A stretch of 64,000 nucleotides of DNA from Pectobacterium aquaticum (GTDB lineage: Bacteria > Pseudomonadota > Gammaproteobacteria > Enterobacterales > Enterobacteriaceae), in contig NZ_CP086253.1 in assembly GCF_003382565.3 (NCBI RefSeq), positions 744,001 to 808,000 on the forward strand. The letters run 5' to 3'. Both the position numbers and the translations under genes were made by a program. The notes under the pieces were generated by a model that was not told where the DNA came from, did not search any database, and saw only the letters and a list, made by a program, of their open reading frames with translations. This document shows, piece after piece, positions 17,883 through 27,863 of the stretch (the first letter of the stretch is position 1; each line of letters begins with the position of its first letter).

Positions 17883-17912
17883 GCACCTTGCCTGATTATT
17901 ATGGCAAGGTGC
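17883..17912 (+). terminator. Stem-loop after pnp
   Basis: GCACCTTGCC, 10-nt loop, GGCAAGGTGC: perfect 10-bp stem 24 bp past the pnp stop, without a T-run. Likely mRNA 3'-end structure. Confidence 0.65.
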
Positions 17913-17998
17913 TGCGTGTATCGTAAGGGAATGGATGTCCTTGCGTTGAGCGGTCCGGGACAGGATGTTCATCCAATGTTTGTCTTCGGGAGTGGGAA

Positions 17999-18883
17999 AT
18001 GAAGCCTTTCTTGCGCTGGTGTTATGTTGCAACAGCACTCATGCTGGCAGGATGCAGCAACACTGATTGGCGTAAAGACGCAGTATTGGCGATTCCGTTA
18101 CAGCCTACTTTACAGCAGGAAGTGATTCTGGCACGTATGGAACAAATCCTTGCAAGCCGGGCATTAACCGATGATGAGCGAGCACAGCTATTATATGAGC
18201 GCGGAGTGCTGTATGATAGTCTCGGGTTACGGGCATTGGCGCGGAATGATTTTTCACAAGCGCTGACGATCCGCCCTGATATTCCAGAAGTTTTTAACTA
18301 TTTGGGTATCTATTTAACGCAGGCAGGCAACTTTGATGCTGCCTATGAAGCGTTTGATTCTGTACTAGAGCTTGATCCAACTTACAATTATGCGCGTTTA
18401 AACCGGGGCATCGCTTTGTATTATGGCGGTCGCTACCTGTTAGCGCAGGATGATCTGCTGGCGTTTTATCGAGACGATCCGAATGATCCTTTCCGTTCGT
18501 TGTGGCTGTATCTTGTGGAGCGAGAAATCAATCCAGAGACGGCCAAAATTGCGTTGAAGAAACGTTATGACGACGCCAAGAAAGGGCCTTGGGGATGGAA
18601 TATTGTCGAATTTTATCTGGGCAGTATCAGTGAAAAAACACTGATGCAGCGTTTACAGGTAGAAGCTACGGATAACACTTCGCTCGCTGAGCATCTCAGT
18701 GAAACTGACTTCTATTTAGGTAAGCACTACCTAAGTCTGGGGGACAAGAACACCGCTTTGGCGCTGTTCAAGCTGACGGTTGCCAACAACGTCCATAACT
18801 TTGTTGAGCACCGCTATGCATTGTTGGAATTGGCGCTATTAGGCCAAGAGCAAGACGACCTATCAGGATCGGACCAGCAATAG
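17999..18883 (+). CDS. nlpI: Lipoprotein NlpI
   Basis: 294 residues. A signal peptide ends in the lipobox LMLAGCSN, with the lipidated Cys at residue 19 and Ser-Asn after it, so it is likely sorted to the outer membrane. TPR repeats follow (about 60-170). NlpI is an adaptor that presents peptidoglycan endopeptidases such as MepS to the Prc protease and scaffolds wall enzymes. Same length as E. coli NlpI. It lies between pnp and deaD as in E. coli. Confidence 0.97.
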   Translation: MKPFLRWCYVATALMLAGCSNTDWRKDAVLAIPLQPTLQQEVILARMEQILASRALTDDERAQLLYERGVLYDSLGLRALARNDFSQALTIRPDIPEVFNYLGIYLTQAGNFDAAYEAFDSVLELDPTYNYARLNRGIALYYGGRYLLAQDDLLAFYRDDPNDPFRSLWLYLVEREINPETAKIALKKRYDDAKKGPWGWNIVEFYLGSISEKTLMQRLQVEATDNTSLAEHLSETDFYLGKHYLSLGDKNTALALFKLTVANNVHNFVEHRYALLELALLGQEQDDLSGSDQQ

Positions 18884-18921
18884 CTGACGAACACTTAATC
18901 AGCCTGAAAAAACTTCGGTTA

Positions 18922-18947
18922 TCACCTTCACGGGTGAGGGCTTTTTT
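18922..18947 (+). terminator. Weak terminator after nlpI
   Basis: TCACC, 6-nt loop, GGTGA, then GGGCTTTTTT. Short stem with six T. Confidence 0.5.
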
Positions 18948-19058
18948 GTTCGCTTTTTAATCCAATTTGAGCCGGTTCACACTTTTCAATGAAAATGACT
19001 GAAAATTTTCACGACGAGTTATGTAGACTGGCCGCCATGTTTAATGAGGCACGTGTAC

Positions 19059-20975
19059 ATGACTGATTTATTTACTTCTTTTTCCGATTTGGGGCTGTCT
19101 GCTCCTATTATTAACGCCCTGACCGATCTGGGCTATGAAAAACCATCGCCAATTCAGGCTGAATGTATTCCCCATCTGCTGAGCGGTCGCGATGTGCTGG
19201 GTATGGCACAGACTGGCAGTGGTAAAACTGCGGCTTTTGCTCTGCCATTACTCAATAATTTAAAGCCTGAGTTAAAAGCGCCTCAGATGTTGGTGTTGGC
19301 TCCAACCCGCGAACTGGCTGTCCAGGTTGCTGAAGCCTGTAATGATTTTGCCAAGCATATGCATGGCGTTAACGTCGTTGCCCTGTACGGTGGCCAGCGT
19401 TATGACGTCCAACTGCGCGCATTGCGTGGTGGAGCACAGATCGTTGTGGGTACGCCGGGCCGTCTGTTGGATCACCTGAAGCGTGGTACGCTGGATCTGT
19501 CCAACCTGAGTGGTTTGGTGCTGGATGAAGCTGATGAAATGCTGCGTATGGGCTTCATCGAAGATGTTGAAAACATCATGGCTCAGATCCCTGCTGAACA
19601 TCAGACTGCGCTGTTCTCTGCGACCATGCCTGAAGCGATTCGCCGCATTACGCGCCGTTTCATGAAAGATCCACAAGAAGTTCGCATTCAATCAAGTGTG
19701 ACTACGCGTCCAGATATCAGCCAGAGCTACTGGACGGTGCAGGGTATGCGTAAAAATGAAGCGCTGGTACGTTTCCTGGAAGCAGAAGATTTTGATGCGG
19801 CGATTATTTTCGTTCGTACCAAAAACGCGACGCTGGAAGTGGCCGAAGCCCTGGAGCGTAGCGGTTACAACAGCGCCGCGCTGAACGGTGACATGAATCA
19901 GGCGCTGCGTGAACAAACGCTGGAGCGTCTGAAAGATGGTCGTCTGGATATCCTGATCGCAACCGACGTTGCGGCGCGTGGTCTTGACGTTGAGCGTATC
20001 AGCTTGGTTGTCAACTACGATATCCCAATGGATTCCGAGTCTTACGTCCACCGTATTGGTCGTACGGGCCGTGCAGGTCGTGCGGGTCGTGCACTGCTGT
20101 TTGTTGAAAACCGTGAACGCCGCCTACTGCGCAACGTTGAACGCACAATGAAGCTGACGATTCCTGAAGTGGAATTGCCAAATGCAGAATTGCTGGGCCA
20201 ACGCCGTCTGGCTAAGTTTGCCGCTAAAGTACAGCAACAACTGGAAAGCAGCGATCTGGATATGTACCGTGCGCTGTTGACGAAATTGCAACCGCAGGAA
20301 GAGTTGGATGTTGAAACGCTGGCTGCTGCGCTGCTGAAAATGGCGCAAGGCGAACGTCCTCTGATTCTGCCGCCAGATCCGGCATTCCGTCCGCGTCGCG
20401 AATACCGCGATCGTGATGAGTCTCGTAGTGATTCACGTGGCGATCGTCGCCGTGAACCCCGCGATGCTCGCGATTCCCGTGAACCCCGTGATGGTGACCG
20501 TCCACAGCGTCGTGAGCGTCGTGATGCGGGTGAAATGCAACTGTATCGTATCGAAGTGGGTCGTGATGACGGCGTTGAAGTTCGCCACATTGTTGGTGCT
20601 ATCGCCAACGAAGGGGATATCAGCAGCCGCTACATCGGTAACATCAAGCTGTTCGCGTCTCACTCGACGATTGAACTGCCGAAAGGTATGCCGGGCGACC
20701 TGTTATCACACTTTACCCGCACGCGTATTCTGAACAAACCAATGAATATGCAATTGCTGGGTGATGCAGTCGCACAGCCAGAACGTCGTGGTGGTGGTCG
20801 TCCTGCGGGTGCGGGCGGCGAACGTCGTGATGGCGCAGCGCCACGTCGCTCTTTCGGCGGTGGTGAACGCCGTGAAGGTAACGCTAACGGCGGTGAGCGT
20901 CGCGAACGTTCTTTCAATCGTGATGCCGCTGCACCGCGTGCTCCACGCCGTCGTCCTGCTGATGCTGGTCAATAA
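19059..20975 (+). CDS. deaD: DEAD-box RNA helicase DeaD/CsdA
   Basis: 638 residues. Cold-shock RNA helicase acting in ribosome assembly and RNA decay. The Q-motif region, Walker A AQTGSGKT, PTREL, TPGRL, DEAD, SAT, ARGLD and HRIGRTGRAGRAG motifs are in order. A DbpA/CsdA-type RNA-binding domain follows (about 480-560), then an Arg/Gly-rich tail with repeated GGERR units. The start chosen is ATG 19059 (MTDLFTSFSDLGL), which fits E. coli and has GAGGCA upstream; an in-frame ATG at 19044 is less likely. The gap after nlpI is occupied by a leader, which is long in E. coli. Confidence 0.97.
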   Translation: MTDLFTSFSDLGLSAPIINALTDLGYEKPSPIQAECIPHLLSGRDVLGMAQTGSGKTAAFALPLLNNLKPELKAPQMLVLAPTRELAVQVAEACNDFAKHMHGVNVVALYGGQRYDVQLRALRGGAQIVVGTPGRLLDHLKRGTLDLSNLSGLVLDEADEMLRMGFIEDVENIMAQIPAEHQTALFSATMPEAIRRITRRFMKDPQEVRIQSSVTTRPDISQSYWTVQGMRKNEALVRFLEAEDFDAAIIFVRTKNATLEVAEALERSGYNSAALNGDMNQALREQTLERLKDGRLDILIATDVAARGLDVERISLVVNYDIPMDSESYVHRIGRTGRAGRAGRALLFVENRERRLLRNVERTMKLTIPEVELPNAELLGQRRLAKFAAKVQQQLESSDLDMYRALLTKLQPQEELDVETLAAALLKMAQGERPLILPPDPAFRPRREYRDRDESRSDSRGDRRREPRDARDSREPRDGDRPQRRERRDAGEMQLYRIEVGRDDGVEVRHIVGAIANEGDISSRYIGNIKLFASHSTIELPKGMPGDLLSHFTRTRILNKPMNMQLLGDAVAQPERRGGGRPAGAGGERRDGAAPRRSFGGGERREGNANGGERRERSFNRDAAAPRAPRRRPADAGQ

Positions 20976-21087
20976 AACTAACATCGGGTAATAAGCGTAT
21001 TGTCTTACTGTTCGAAGTGAAGTTAAACACTTCGCTTCAAATAACAAAATGGTACCTTACGCAATCTTTACCCTTGGTTTTGTTATA

Positions 21088-21124
21088 AAAAGCGGTCTGT
21101 CGATAACGATGGACCGCTTTTTTT
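21088..21124 (+). terminator. deaD intrinsic terminator
   Basis: AAAAGCGGTC, 14-nt loop, GACCGCTTTT and three more T: strong stem with U-run. Confidence 0.9.
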
Positions 21125-21573
21125 GTGACTCACCTCACCGGTCTATCTTAATTTTATAATTAAGGGACGATTCATTCCGAAGTGCAATGCTAAGTCACCA
21201 TTCTTAATATCTCGAACACTTTTGATGACTACCTAATCTCAATACATTTACGCGGTACTGCTCAGCCGTCCTGATAGCCTTTTATCTCTTCTTCCGACAC
21301 CGTTCTCGGGGTAAACTGCTTTAGCTGCCGATACTTCATGTTACTCGCTCGTCTTCGGTAGGAAGAACAAGATAGCTTATCAGTATCTTCACTCCCAGCC
21401 AGCCAAAACCAAATGTTGCAGTTATTAGATAGATTTATCAGGTTCTAAACGGATAATATTGATCTTTGGCGTTGTTTATTCTGGTGCCGAAAGAAGTGTA
21501 ATCAAAAAAGACCTAATTAAAGTAGTGCCATTTGGCGCTGCGTAAAAAATAACAACGTTGTGTGGAATTAAAC
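21125..21573. other. Intergenic region upstream of cptA
   Basis: About 450 bp without a credible gene on either strand. It must contain the cptA promoter; I see no clear operator, repeat or RNA gene in it. Confidence 0.5.
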
Positions 21574-23292
21574 ATGTCTGAACTCTTTGCTAAAGAGCGC
21601 TTTAGTTGGTGCTCGCTCGGATGGCTTTTACTCTATTTTTGGTTTTTCTCCTGCGCACTACAGCTTGTCATTGTTCTGACCGGACATAGTGGCACCACGG
21701 GATTACGTGATTCGCTACTCTACAGCTTGCTGTGGCTGCTCCCCGTTTTTGTTTTCCCTGCTCGAACTAGAATCATCAGTGGCGTATTGGGTATTCTATT
21801 ATGGAGTACATCCTTGATCGCACTTGGTTATTACTCGATTTATAAACAAGAGTTCTCACAAAGCGTAATGTTTGTGATGTTCGAGTCTAATAGTAAAGAA
21901 GCTGGCGAGTATGTAAGCCAATATTTCAGTCTGAAAGTGTTGGCTATATTGTTTTTTTATACGGTGATCGTTGGGTTTCTGTGGCGAAAACTGCGGCCAG
22001 TTTATTTACCGCTTAAATATAAAGTGACAGCTTGTTCATTAATTGTTGTGGTGCTATTTGGTATTCCCCTTTATAAAAAAATGCACAATGAGGGGCAGAC
22101 GTTGGTAGAAGCCAGCGGCTATCTGGCAAGTCGCATGTCCACTACTGCCCCATGGCAGTACATTGCTGGTTACGTAGAGTACCGCCAGCAATTGGGAAGC
22201 ATGACCGAAATGCTCAGGCAGAATGCGGCGCTGCCACCCCTTGCAAACCTGAAAGATGCGAACGGCAATACACCGCGCACACTGGTATTGGTAATCGGTG
22301 AATCAACCACCAGTAGCCGTATGAGCCTGTATGGTTATGGCCGACAGACCACGCCGCGACTGGATGCACTGCGTAAAAGCGATGCCAATCTGGTGGTGTT
22401 CAACGATGTGGTGACCTCACGTCCGTACACCATTGAAATCTTGCAGCAGGCACTGACGTTCGCCGATGAGCAGCAACCAGATCTCTATCTGAGCAAGCCT
22501 TCGCTGATGAACATGATGAAACAGGCCGGATACAAAACGTTCTGGATTACCAATCAGCAGACGATGACCAAACGTAATACGCTCCTGACGGTGTTCTCCC
22601 AGCAAACAGACGAACAGTTCTATATGAACAATCAGCGCACGCAAAGCGCGCGGCAATACGATGACGTGGTGTTCGCGCCGTTTGAAAAGGTGCTGACCGA
22701 TCCCGCTGAGAAGAAATTTATTGTTGTGCACCTGCTAGGCACTCACATGAAATATAAATTTCGCTATCCGGAAGAGGCGACTCAATTTGTTGGGCGAGAA
22801 GGGATTCCTGACGGCGTGGACGACAACGATGTTGAAGTCTATAACGACTACGATAATGCTGAGTTGTACAACGATTACGTTCTTGAAACGCTGATCCGAT
22901 CCTTTGAAAAAACGCAGCCGAATGGCTTCCTGCTCTATTTCTCGGATCACGGTGAAGATGTTTACGAGACGCCGCCGCACAACGTGCTGGGGCGAAATGA
23001 GACAGCACCGACGCGTACTATGTATACCGTGCCGTTTATTCTCTGGACTTCACCGCAGTGGCAGAAAGATCATCCGATCGATTATTCCCCATATGTTGAT
23101 CGGAAATACAGCAATGCGCACCTGCTGCATACCTGGTCAACTTTGGCGGGGCTTAGCTACGATCTTCAGGAACCCGAAAAAAGCCTGGTTAGCCCTGTAT
23201 TTCGTGAATCAGAGCGTTGGATAGGCAACCCATACAGTAAGAAAGGGCTGAGCACCTTTGACAGCTTGCCTTACACCACAGGCGGTAAATAA
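21574..23292 (+). CDS. cptA: Phosphoethanolamine transferase CptA (EptC)
   Basis: 572 residues from ATG 21574 (a GTG at 21562 is also in frame). Four to five N-terminal membrane helices (about 10-170) precede a periplasmic sulfatase-fold domain. That domain has LVIGESTTSSRMSLYGY (with the nucleophile Thr), VVTSRPYTIEILQQALTF, VVHLLGTHMKYKFRYPE and YFSDHGEDVYE. It transfers phosphoethanolamine to a lipopolysaccharide core heptose in the inner-membrane/periplasm compartment. Close to E. coli CptA along its whole length. In E. coli it lies elsewhere, so the neighbourhood is lineage-specific. A shared hairpin follows, and yhbW converges on it. Confidence 0.93.
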   Translation: MSELFAKERFSWCSLGWLLLYFWFFSCALQLVIVLTGHSGTTGLRDSLLYSLLWLLPVFVFPARTRIISGVLGILLWSTSLIALGYYSIYKQEFSQSVMFVMFESNSKEAGEYVSQYFSLKVLAILFFYTVIVGFLWRKLRPVYLPLKYKVTACSLIVVVLFGIPLYKKMHNEGQTLVEASGYLASRMSTTAPWQYIAGYVEYRQQLGSMTEMLRQNAALPPLANLKDANGNTPRTLVLVIGESTTSSRMSLYGYGRQTTPRLDALRKSDANLVVFNDVVTSRPYTIEILQQALTFADEQQPDLYLSKPSLMNMMKQAGYKTFWITNQQTMTKRNTLLTVFSQQTDEQFYMNNQRTQSARQYDDVVFAPFEKVLTDPAEKKFIVVHLLGTHMKYKFRYPEEATQFVGREGIPDGVDDNDVEVYNDYDNAELYNDYVLETLIRSFEKTQPNGFLLYFSDHGEDVYETPPHNVLGRNETAPTRTMYTVPFILWTSPQWQKDHPIDYSPYVDRKYSNAHLLHTWSTLAGLSYDLQEPEKSLVSPVFRESERWIGNPYSKKGLSTFDSLPYTTGGK

Positions 23293-23309
23293 CCCCCAGG
23301 GAATAACCG

Positions 23310-23337
23310 AGGTGGAGAGGGGACGCTTTCTCCACCT
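23310..23337. terminator. Bidirectional hairpin between cptA and yhbW
   Basis: AGGTGGAGA, 10-nt loop, TCTCCACCT between two convergent genes. T-run weak on both strands. Confidence 0.7.
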
Positions 23338-23357
23338 ATTCGGCCCTGCAGAGGGTG

Positions 23358-24371
23358 CTAACCGATCACGTCCTGACGTATCTGTATGATCCGCTCGAAG
23401 GAGTCTTTTCGCGCCTGATGGTCAAAAATTTGGCCATTAATCATCACTTCATCCGCCTGCGTTTCACGCAAAAGGCTCTGCAATCCATGACGGACTTTCG
23501 CGCTATCGCCAACAATCGACAGCCGTAATGCTTGATCAGTACCAAACTGCTCGGCAGGTGATCCGACCGTATCGATGTTTTCTACCGGCGCGGGCAGCGG
23601 GCCCGGCGTGCCACGGCGCAGGTTGATGAACTGCTGCTGCATCGAGGTGAAGAGGAAGCGCGCATCCCGATCGCTATCGGCTGCAACCACATTGACGCAA
23701 ACCATCGCGTAGGGCTTAGTGTGGGTAGCAGAAGGGACAAAGTTTTCACGGTAGAGTCGGAAGGCTTCCAGCAACATATCGGGGGCGAAATGAGCGGCAA
23801 AGGAGAAAGGTAAACCCAGTCTCGCGGCTAATTGTGCGCTGTACAGGCTCGATCCCAATAGCCAGATCGGAACGTGTAGACCTTGTCCGGGGACGGCCTG
23901 CACTGCCTGACCCGGCTGTGCATCGGCGAAATAACGTTGCAATTCCTGCACATCGCGTGGGAAATCTTCGATATCGGCATTGAGATGACGGCGCAGCGCC
24001 ATCATGGTGCGTTGGTCGGTACCGGGTGCACGGCCTAATCCCAAATCGATACGGCCGGGATACAGTGATTCCAGCGTACCGAACTGCTCGGCGATGACGA
24101 GCGGTGAGTGGTTCGGTAGCATCACGCCGCCGGAGCCGAGACGGATGCGTTGTGTGCCCGAGGCAAGATAGCCAAGCAGCACCGACGTCGCCGCGCTGGC
24201 GATACCCGTCATGCTGTGGTGTTCCGCCAGCCAATAGCGGTGATAGCCCCATTTTTCTGTGTGCTGCGCCAGATCCAGCGAGCGATGGAAGGCGTCACGC
24301 GCTGTCGCACCTTGAGGAATCGGCGCAAGATCGAGGACGGAAAACACGGTGGGTTGAGAAGACGTAGACAT
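23358..24371 (-). CDS. yhbW: Luciferase-like (LLM) flavin monooxygenase YhbW
   Basis: 337 residues from ATG 24371 (MSTSSQPTVFSVLDLAP); the frame runs 11 codons further upstream without similarity. TIM-barrel fold of bacterial-luciferase-like monooxygenases, with HRYWLAEHHSMTGIASAATS, SGGVMLPNHSPLVIAEQFGT, and GRIDLGLGRAPGTD for flavin binding. Substrate unknown. E. coli has yhbW in the same yhb cluster next to ubiV/ubiU/ubiT. Confidence 0.92.
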   Translation of the reverse strand: MSTSSQPTVFSVLDLAPIPQGATARDAFHRSLDLAQHTEKWGYHRYWLAEHHSMTGIASAATSVLLGYLASGTQRIRLGSGGVMLPNHSPLVIAEQFGTLESLYPGRIDLGLGRAPGTDQRTMMALRRHLNADIEDFPRDVQELQRYFADAQPGQAVQAVPGQGLHVPIWLLGSSLYSAQLAARLGLPFSFAAHFAPDMLLEAFRLYRENFVPSATHTKPYAMVCVNVVAADSDRDARFLFTSMQQQFINLRRGTPGPLPAPVENIDTVGSPAEQFGTDQALRLSIVGDSAKVRHGLQSLLRETQADEVMINGQIFDHQARKDSFERIIQIRQDVIG

Positions 24372-24536
24372 AATATGGCTCACTTTGTTGTTCACTGACT
24401 CCACCCATTCGGTGGATGCTAACGCTGTCAGTCAATGATGAAAGTCAGATCAGTATGCGGGAATGTCGCGGTTATACGTAGTTCAAAGGTGCGCTTAGGA
24501 AGGAAAGGGCGGCTGGCCGCCCTGATAGGAAGTGAG

Positions 24537-25415
24537 TTACTGAACGAGTTCAAGGCCGGCGACGCGGCGCCAGTAGCCGTTGCAATCTGCCTGATTCTCC
24601 AGCGTCAATGGCACATTGCCTTGTTCGTTGGCGCGGAATTTATCCAGCATCGCCGGTGTGCTGATATCGTTCGGGGACAGCCGGACAATATCGACCAAAT
24701 CCTGCATTGATGTCAGCTCGTTGCCGAGATTGTAGCAATAGCCGCTTTGCGTCTGAATGCCGTTGAGGACAAACACCTGCTGATTCTCCTGCGACAGCAT
24801 TTTTCTGCCTTGTGGATAGTTGAGGCAGCAGGTTTCGCATTCATCCTTCGGTCGATCTTCTGAACGTGCGGTAAAGCAGCGGGCGGAATAGGCTAACGGT
24901 AAATGGCCGTAGCTGAGCACTTCCACTTCAAACTGATGGCGAAAGCCAAGCTCGTCACACTGATTCAATAAGTTTTGCAGCCAGTCTCGGGATAGCTCAA
25001 CTGGCATGCACCAGCGCACCATGCCTTGTTTATGCAGAACTCGCAGGGTGTACGCGTTGTAGCAGTTGAGCGCGTGTCCGGCGACAAACGGCAAGTTACG
25101 TTCGGCGGCGATGTTAACGGCACCCAGATCGTTTGCTTCCAGTAAGAACTCGCCGTTCTCCACATAGCGTTTTAGCTCGGTGAGTTCAGATGGAGCTTGT
25201 AAGAGTGCGAGCGTAGAGATCACCACTTGTTTACCGCTATTGGCGACCTCGCGGGCGACGTTGAACCAGTCCGCCACCTTCATCAAGCGGCGCTTGCTGC
25301 ACACTGTTTCGCCGAGATAAATGATATCGGCGCTGCTGTTCACCGCGGCCTGATAAAACGCCTCAACATCCTCTTTCGGCCAATAGTAGAGAATATTCCC
25401 TAATGCGTATTTCAT
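24537..25415 (-). CDS. ubiV: O2-independent ubiquinone biosynthesis protein UbiV
   Basis: 292 residues from MKYALGNILYYWP at 25415. U32-peptidase-family protein that binds a 4Fe-4S cluster and, with UbiU, hydroxylates the ubiquinone ring without oxygen. Candidate cluster cysteines are in YLGETVCSKRR, in ARCFTAR and in DECETCC. The start lies 11 bp after the ubiU stop, so they form one operon. Expected to act in anaerobic growth with UbiT. Confidence 0.94.
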   Translation of the reverse strand: MKYALGNILYYWPKEDVEAFYQAAVNSSADIIYLGETVCSKRRLMKVADWFNVAREVANSGKQVVISTLALLQAPSELTELKRYVENGEFLLEANDLGAVNIAAERNLPFVAGHALNCYNAYTLRVLHKQGMVRWCMPVELSRDWLQNLLNQCDELGFRHQFEVEVLSYGHLPLAYSARCFTARSEDRPKDECETCCLNYPQGRKMLSQENQQVFVLNGIQTQSGYCYNLGNELTSMQDLVDIVRLSPNDISTPAMLDKFRANEQGNVPLTLENQADCNGYWRRVAGLELVQ

Positions 25416-25426
25416 GTGTTCTCCTG

Positions 25427-26422
25427 CTACTGCCATTTACGGTGATAAGCGCCGAGCGTGGTCTGCGTGCCTTCTGCCACCGCACCTAATGCATCCATCC
25501 AGGCCTGAGTGGGAACGAATGTCTCAGGATTGGCGCGGCAGCGATCGATAGCCTGTCGCCATACTTGCGTAATTTGGCTGACGTAGGCTGGGCTGCGCTG
25601 GCGGCCTTCTATCTTCACGGAAGCAATATTGGCAGCCATCAATTCAGGCAGCAGCTCCAGCGTGTTCAGGCTGGTTGGCTCTTCCAGCGCATGGTAGCGC
25701 TGCCCATCGACTACATAACGCCCTTTGCACAACGTGGGATAACCGGCGTTTTCATCGTCCTGATAGCGGTCGATCAGGATATTGTTCAGACGTGATTCCA
25801 TGCCGTTTTCCGTCTGCTGCCAGCGTACAAATCGCGCCGGCGAGCAGGCACCTACGGTATTCGGTGATTCACCAGTCAGATAAGAAGAGAGATAGCAGCG
25901 GCCTTCCGCCATGATGCACAGGCTGCCAAAGGCGAACACTTCGAGCGGCACCGGGCTGGTGCGGGCGATTTGCTTCACCTGATGGATGGACAGCACGCGC
26001 GGCAGCACGATGCGTGCGACATCGAAATGGCGATGATAGAAATGGATCGCTTCGGTGTTCGTCGCGGAAGCCTGAACCGACACGTGACGCTCAATGTGGG
26101 GATAGCGCTCGGCGGCGTATTCCAGCATGGCGAGATCGGCGAGGATCAGCACGTCGGCCCCGATCTGCGCAGCCATATCCACAGCGCGTTGCCAGCGCTG
26201 ATAGCCGTTCGGATGGGCAAACGTATTGATGGCGATATGCAGCTTACGCTGGTGGCGATGCACGTACTCTCGCGCTTCCTGTAGCTTCTTGTCGGTAAAG
26301 TTAAGCCCGGCAAAATGACGTGCGTTGGTGTCATCTTTCAGGCCGATATAGACCGCATCTGCGCCATTATCGATGGCAGCTTTCAGTGCCGGCAGGTTGC
26401 CAGCGGGGCAAAGCAGTTCCAT
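25427..26422 (-). CDS. ubiU: O2-independent ubiquinone biosynthesis protein UbiU
   Basis: 331 residues from MELLCPAGNLPALKAAIDNG at 26422; 17 upstream codons in frame look non-coding. U32 family partner of UbiV. Cysteines in FGSLCIMAEGRCYLSS, VGACSP and YPTLCKGRY match the expected 4Fe-4S ligands. First gene of the minus-strand ubiUV operon and divergent from ubiT, the arrangement known in E. coli. Confidence 0.95.
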   Translation of the reverse strand: MELLCPAGNLPALKAAIDNGADAVYIGLKDDTNARHFAGLNFTDKKLQEAREYVHRHQRKLHIAINTFAHPNGYQRWQRAVDMAAQIGADVLILADLAMLEYAAERYPHIERHVSVQASATNTEAIHFYHRHFDVARIVLPRVLSIHQVKQIARTSPVPLEVFAFGSLCIMAEGRCYLSSYLTGESPNTVGACSPARFVRWQQTENGMESRLNNILIDRYQDDENAGYPTLCKGRYVVDGQRYHALEEPTSLNTLELLPELMAANIASVKIEGRQRSPAYVSQITQVWRQAIDRCRANPETFVPTQAWMDALGAVAEGTQTTLGAYHRKWQ

Positions 26423-26778
26423 ACACAATCCTTCATTAATCCCTTTGGAGCCGTAGCTGCTCAGTACGATCAATGATGTTCAGACTGACAATCGCGTTTA
26501 TGACGGGCGTTCTGCCTACCACCCTTGTGGGTCGCCGTAAGCGATTTTTTATCAGTCGATGAATGTTGTTAACGATTGGGAATCTTAATTAACCAAATCG
26601 GTAAGGACTTTGATTTAAGGCAGTTTATGGTGCTAATCGTCGCGCAAGGACAAAATCTGTTGGGCATAATCGAATAACCGACTAAATTATTGACATAGAC
26701 CTCTGCCGCGTGCGGTGGATGTGGCAAAATGTTTGCAGATTATCTGAACAGTCAGATTGCTTTAAGAGGAGTACGCCA
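26423..26778. promoter_or_regulatory. Divergent promoter region ubiU / ubiT
   Basis: 356 bp without a gene. In E. coli this region is under FNR control. I found only imperfect FNR half-sites here (TTGAT in CTTTGATTTAAGGC near 26612) and a TTGACA at 26690-26695 with no good -10, so I do not call specific sites. Confidence 0.5.
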
Positions 26779-27303
26779 GTGTTGGAAAAACTACGAGCGC
26801 AGATTGTGCGTCAGGGACCGAGCTTATTAGGTAAGCCACTCAAGTTCACTCCCTTTGCGCTACAGCGTCAGGTTTTGGAACAGATGTTGGGCTGGCAGTT
26901 CCGTCAGGCGCTGGAAGAGGGCGATCTGGCATTTCTCGAAAGCCGCTGGCTGAAAATTGAGGTGCGTGACGTTGGCTTGCAGTGGTTTATGACGCTGCGC
27001 GACGGGCGTCTGGTCGTGAGTCATGCTGAGACGCCGGATGTCAGCTTCAGCGCAGACGCGAACGATCTGATTTTGATTGCCGCGCGTAAAGAAGATCCTG
27101 ATACGCTCTTTTTCCAGCGTCGTCTGCGCATTGAGGGCGATACCGAGTTAGGGTTGTATGTGAAGAACCTGATGGACGCTATTGAGCTGGAATCTATGCC
27201 TGCGCCGCTGCGCATTGGCCTGCTGCAACTGGCGAACTTTGTTGAAGCCGGCTTACAGGAGGGTGTGGTGCAACCCGCGAATCACACGCCAGTATCATGC
27301 TAG
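26779..27303 (+). CDS. ubiT: Ubiquinone biosynthesis accessory factor UbiT
   Basis: 174 residues from GTG 26779, with AAGAGGA 8 nt upstream, matching E. coli YhbT MLDKLRS. Single SCP2 lipid-binding domain, including SFSADANDLILIAARKEDPD and DTELGLYVKNLMDAIELESM. It is thought to hold ubiquinone precursors for the anaerobic pathway with UbiU and UbiV. Its last codons overlap the yhbS start by 7 nt. Confidence 0.94.
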   Translation: MLEKLRAQIVRQGPSLLGKPLKFTPFALQRQVLEQMLGWQFRQALEEGDLAFLESRWLKIEVRDVGLQWFMTLRDGRLVVSHAETPDVSFSADANDLILIAARKEDPDTLFFQRRLRIEGDTELGLYVKNLMDAIELESMPAPLRIGLLQLANFVEAGLQEGVVQPANHTPVSC

Positions 27304-27839
27304 TTCGGGTGGAAATTCCCGTTGATGCCGCAGGGATCGACAACTTATTGCGCCGTGCTTTTTCAACGGGGGCGGAAGCGGATCTGGTTCATCAACTGCG
27401 TGAAGATGGCTTATTGACGCTCGGCGTTGTGGCGACTGACGATGAAGGTGGCGTGGTGGGCTACGCGGCATTCAGCCCAGTGTTGATCGACGGTGAGGAT
27501 CGCCAGTGGGTGGCGCTTGCACCGTTGGCGGTAGACGACAGCCTGCGTCGACAGGGCGTAGGGGAGAAGCTGGTCTACGAAGGGCTGGATGCGCTGAATG
27601 AATTTAGCTACACCGCTGTCGTCGTACTGGGTGAGCCAACATACTATTCTCGCTTTGGTTTCGTTCCGGCTACAGAACATCAACTGCACTGCCGCTGGCC
27701 GGACAGTGAATCGGCTTTTCAGGTTTACCCTCTGGCGGATAACCATGTCGTCGGTGAAGGTCGTCCTGAGGGCGAAAGCGGGTTTGAAAGCGCGAGCGGG
27801 CTGGTGGAATACGCCGAGCCGTTTAACCGTTTTCTCTAA
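27297..27839 (+). CDS. yhbS: GNAT N-acetyltransferase YhbS
   Basis: 180 residues. GNAT fold with the acetyl-CoA loop in LRRQGVGEKLVYEGL and the motif GEPTYYSRFGFVPA. The acceptor is not known. Start at ATG 27297 inside the ubiT stop codons (ATGCTAG), so translation is coupled. E. coli has the same ubiT-yhbS order. Confidence 0.92.
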   Translation: MLVRVEIPVDAAGIDNLLRRAFSTGAEADLVHQLREDGLLTLGVVATDDEGGVVGYAAFSPVLIDGEDRQWVALAPLAVDDSLRRQGVGEKLVYEGLDALNEFSYTAVVVLGEPTYYSRFGFVPATEHQLHCRWPDSESAFQVYPLADNHVVGEGRPEGESGFESASGLVEYAEPFNRFL

Positions 27840-27863
27840 CGTGATTCGTTAGCCGATAGCGTA

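Noticed and set aside
26600..26640. FNR site between ubiU and ubiT
   Set aside because: Only one half-site (TTGAT) is good; the other half does not match ATCAA.
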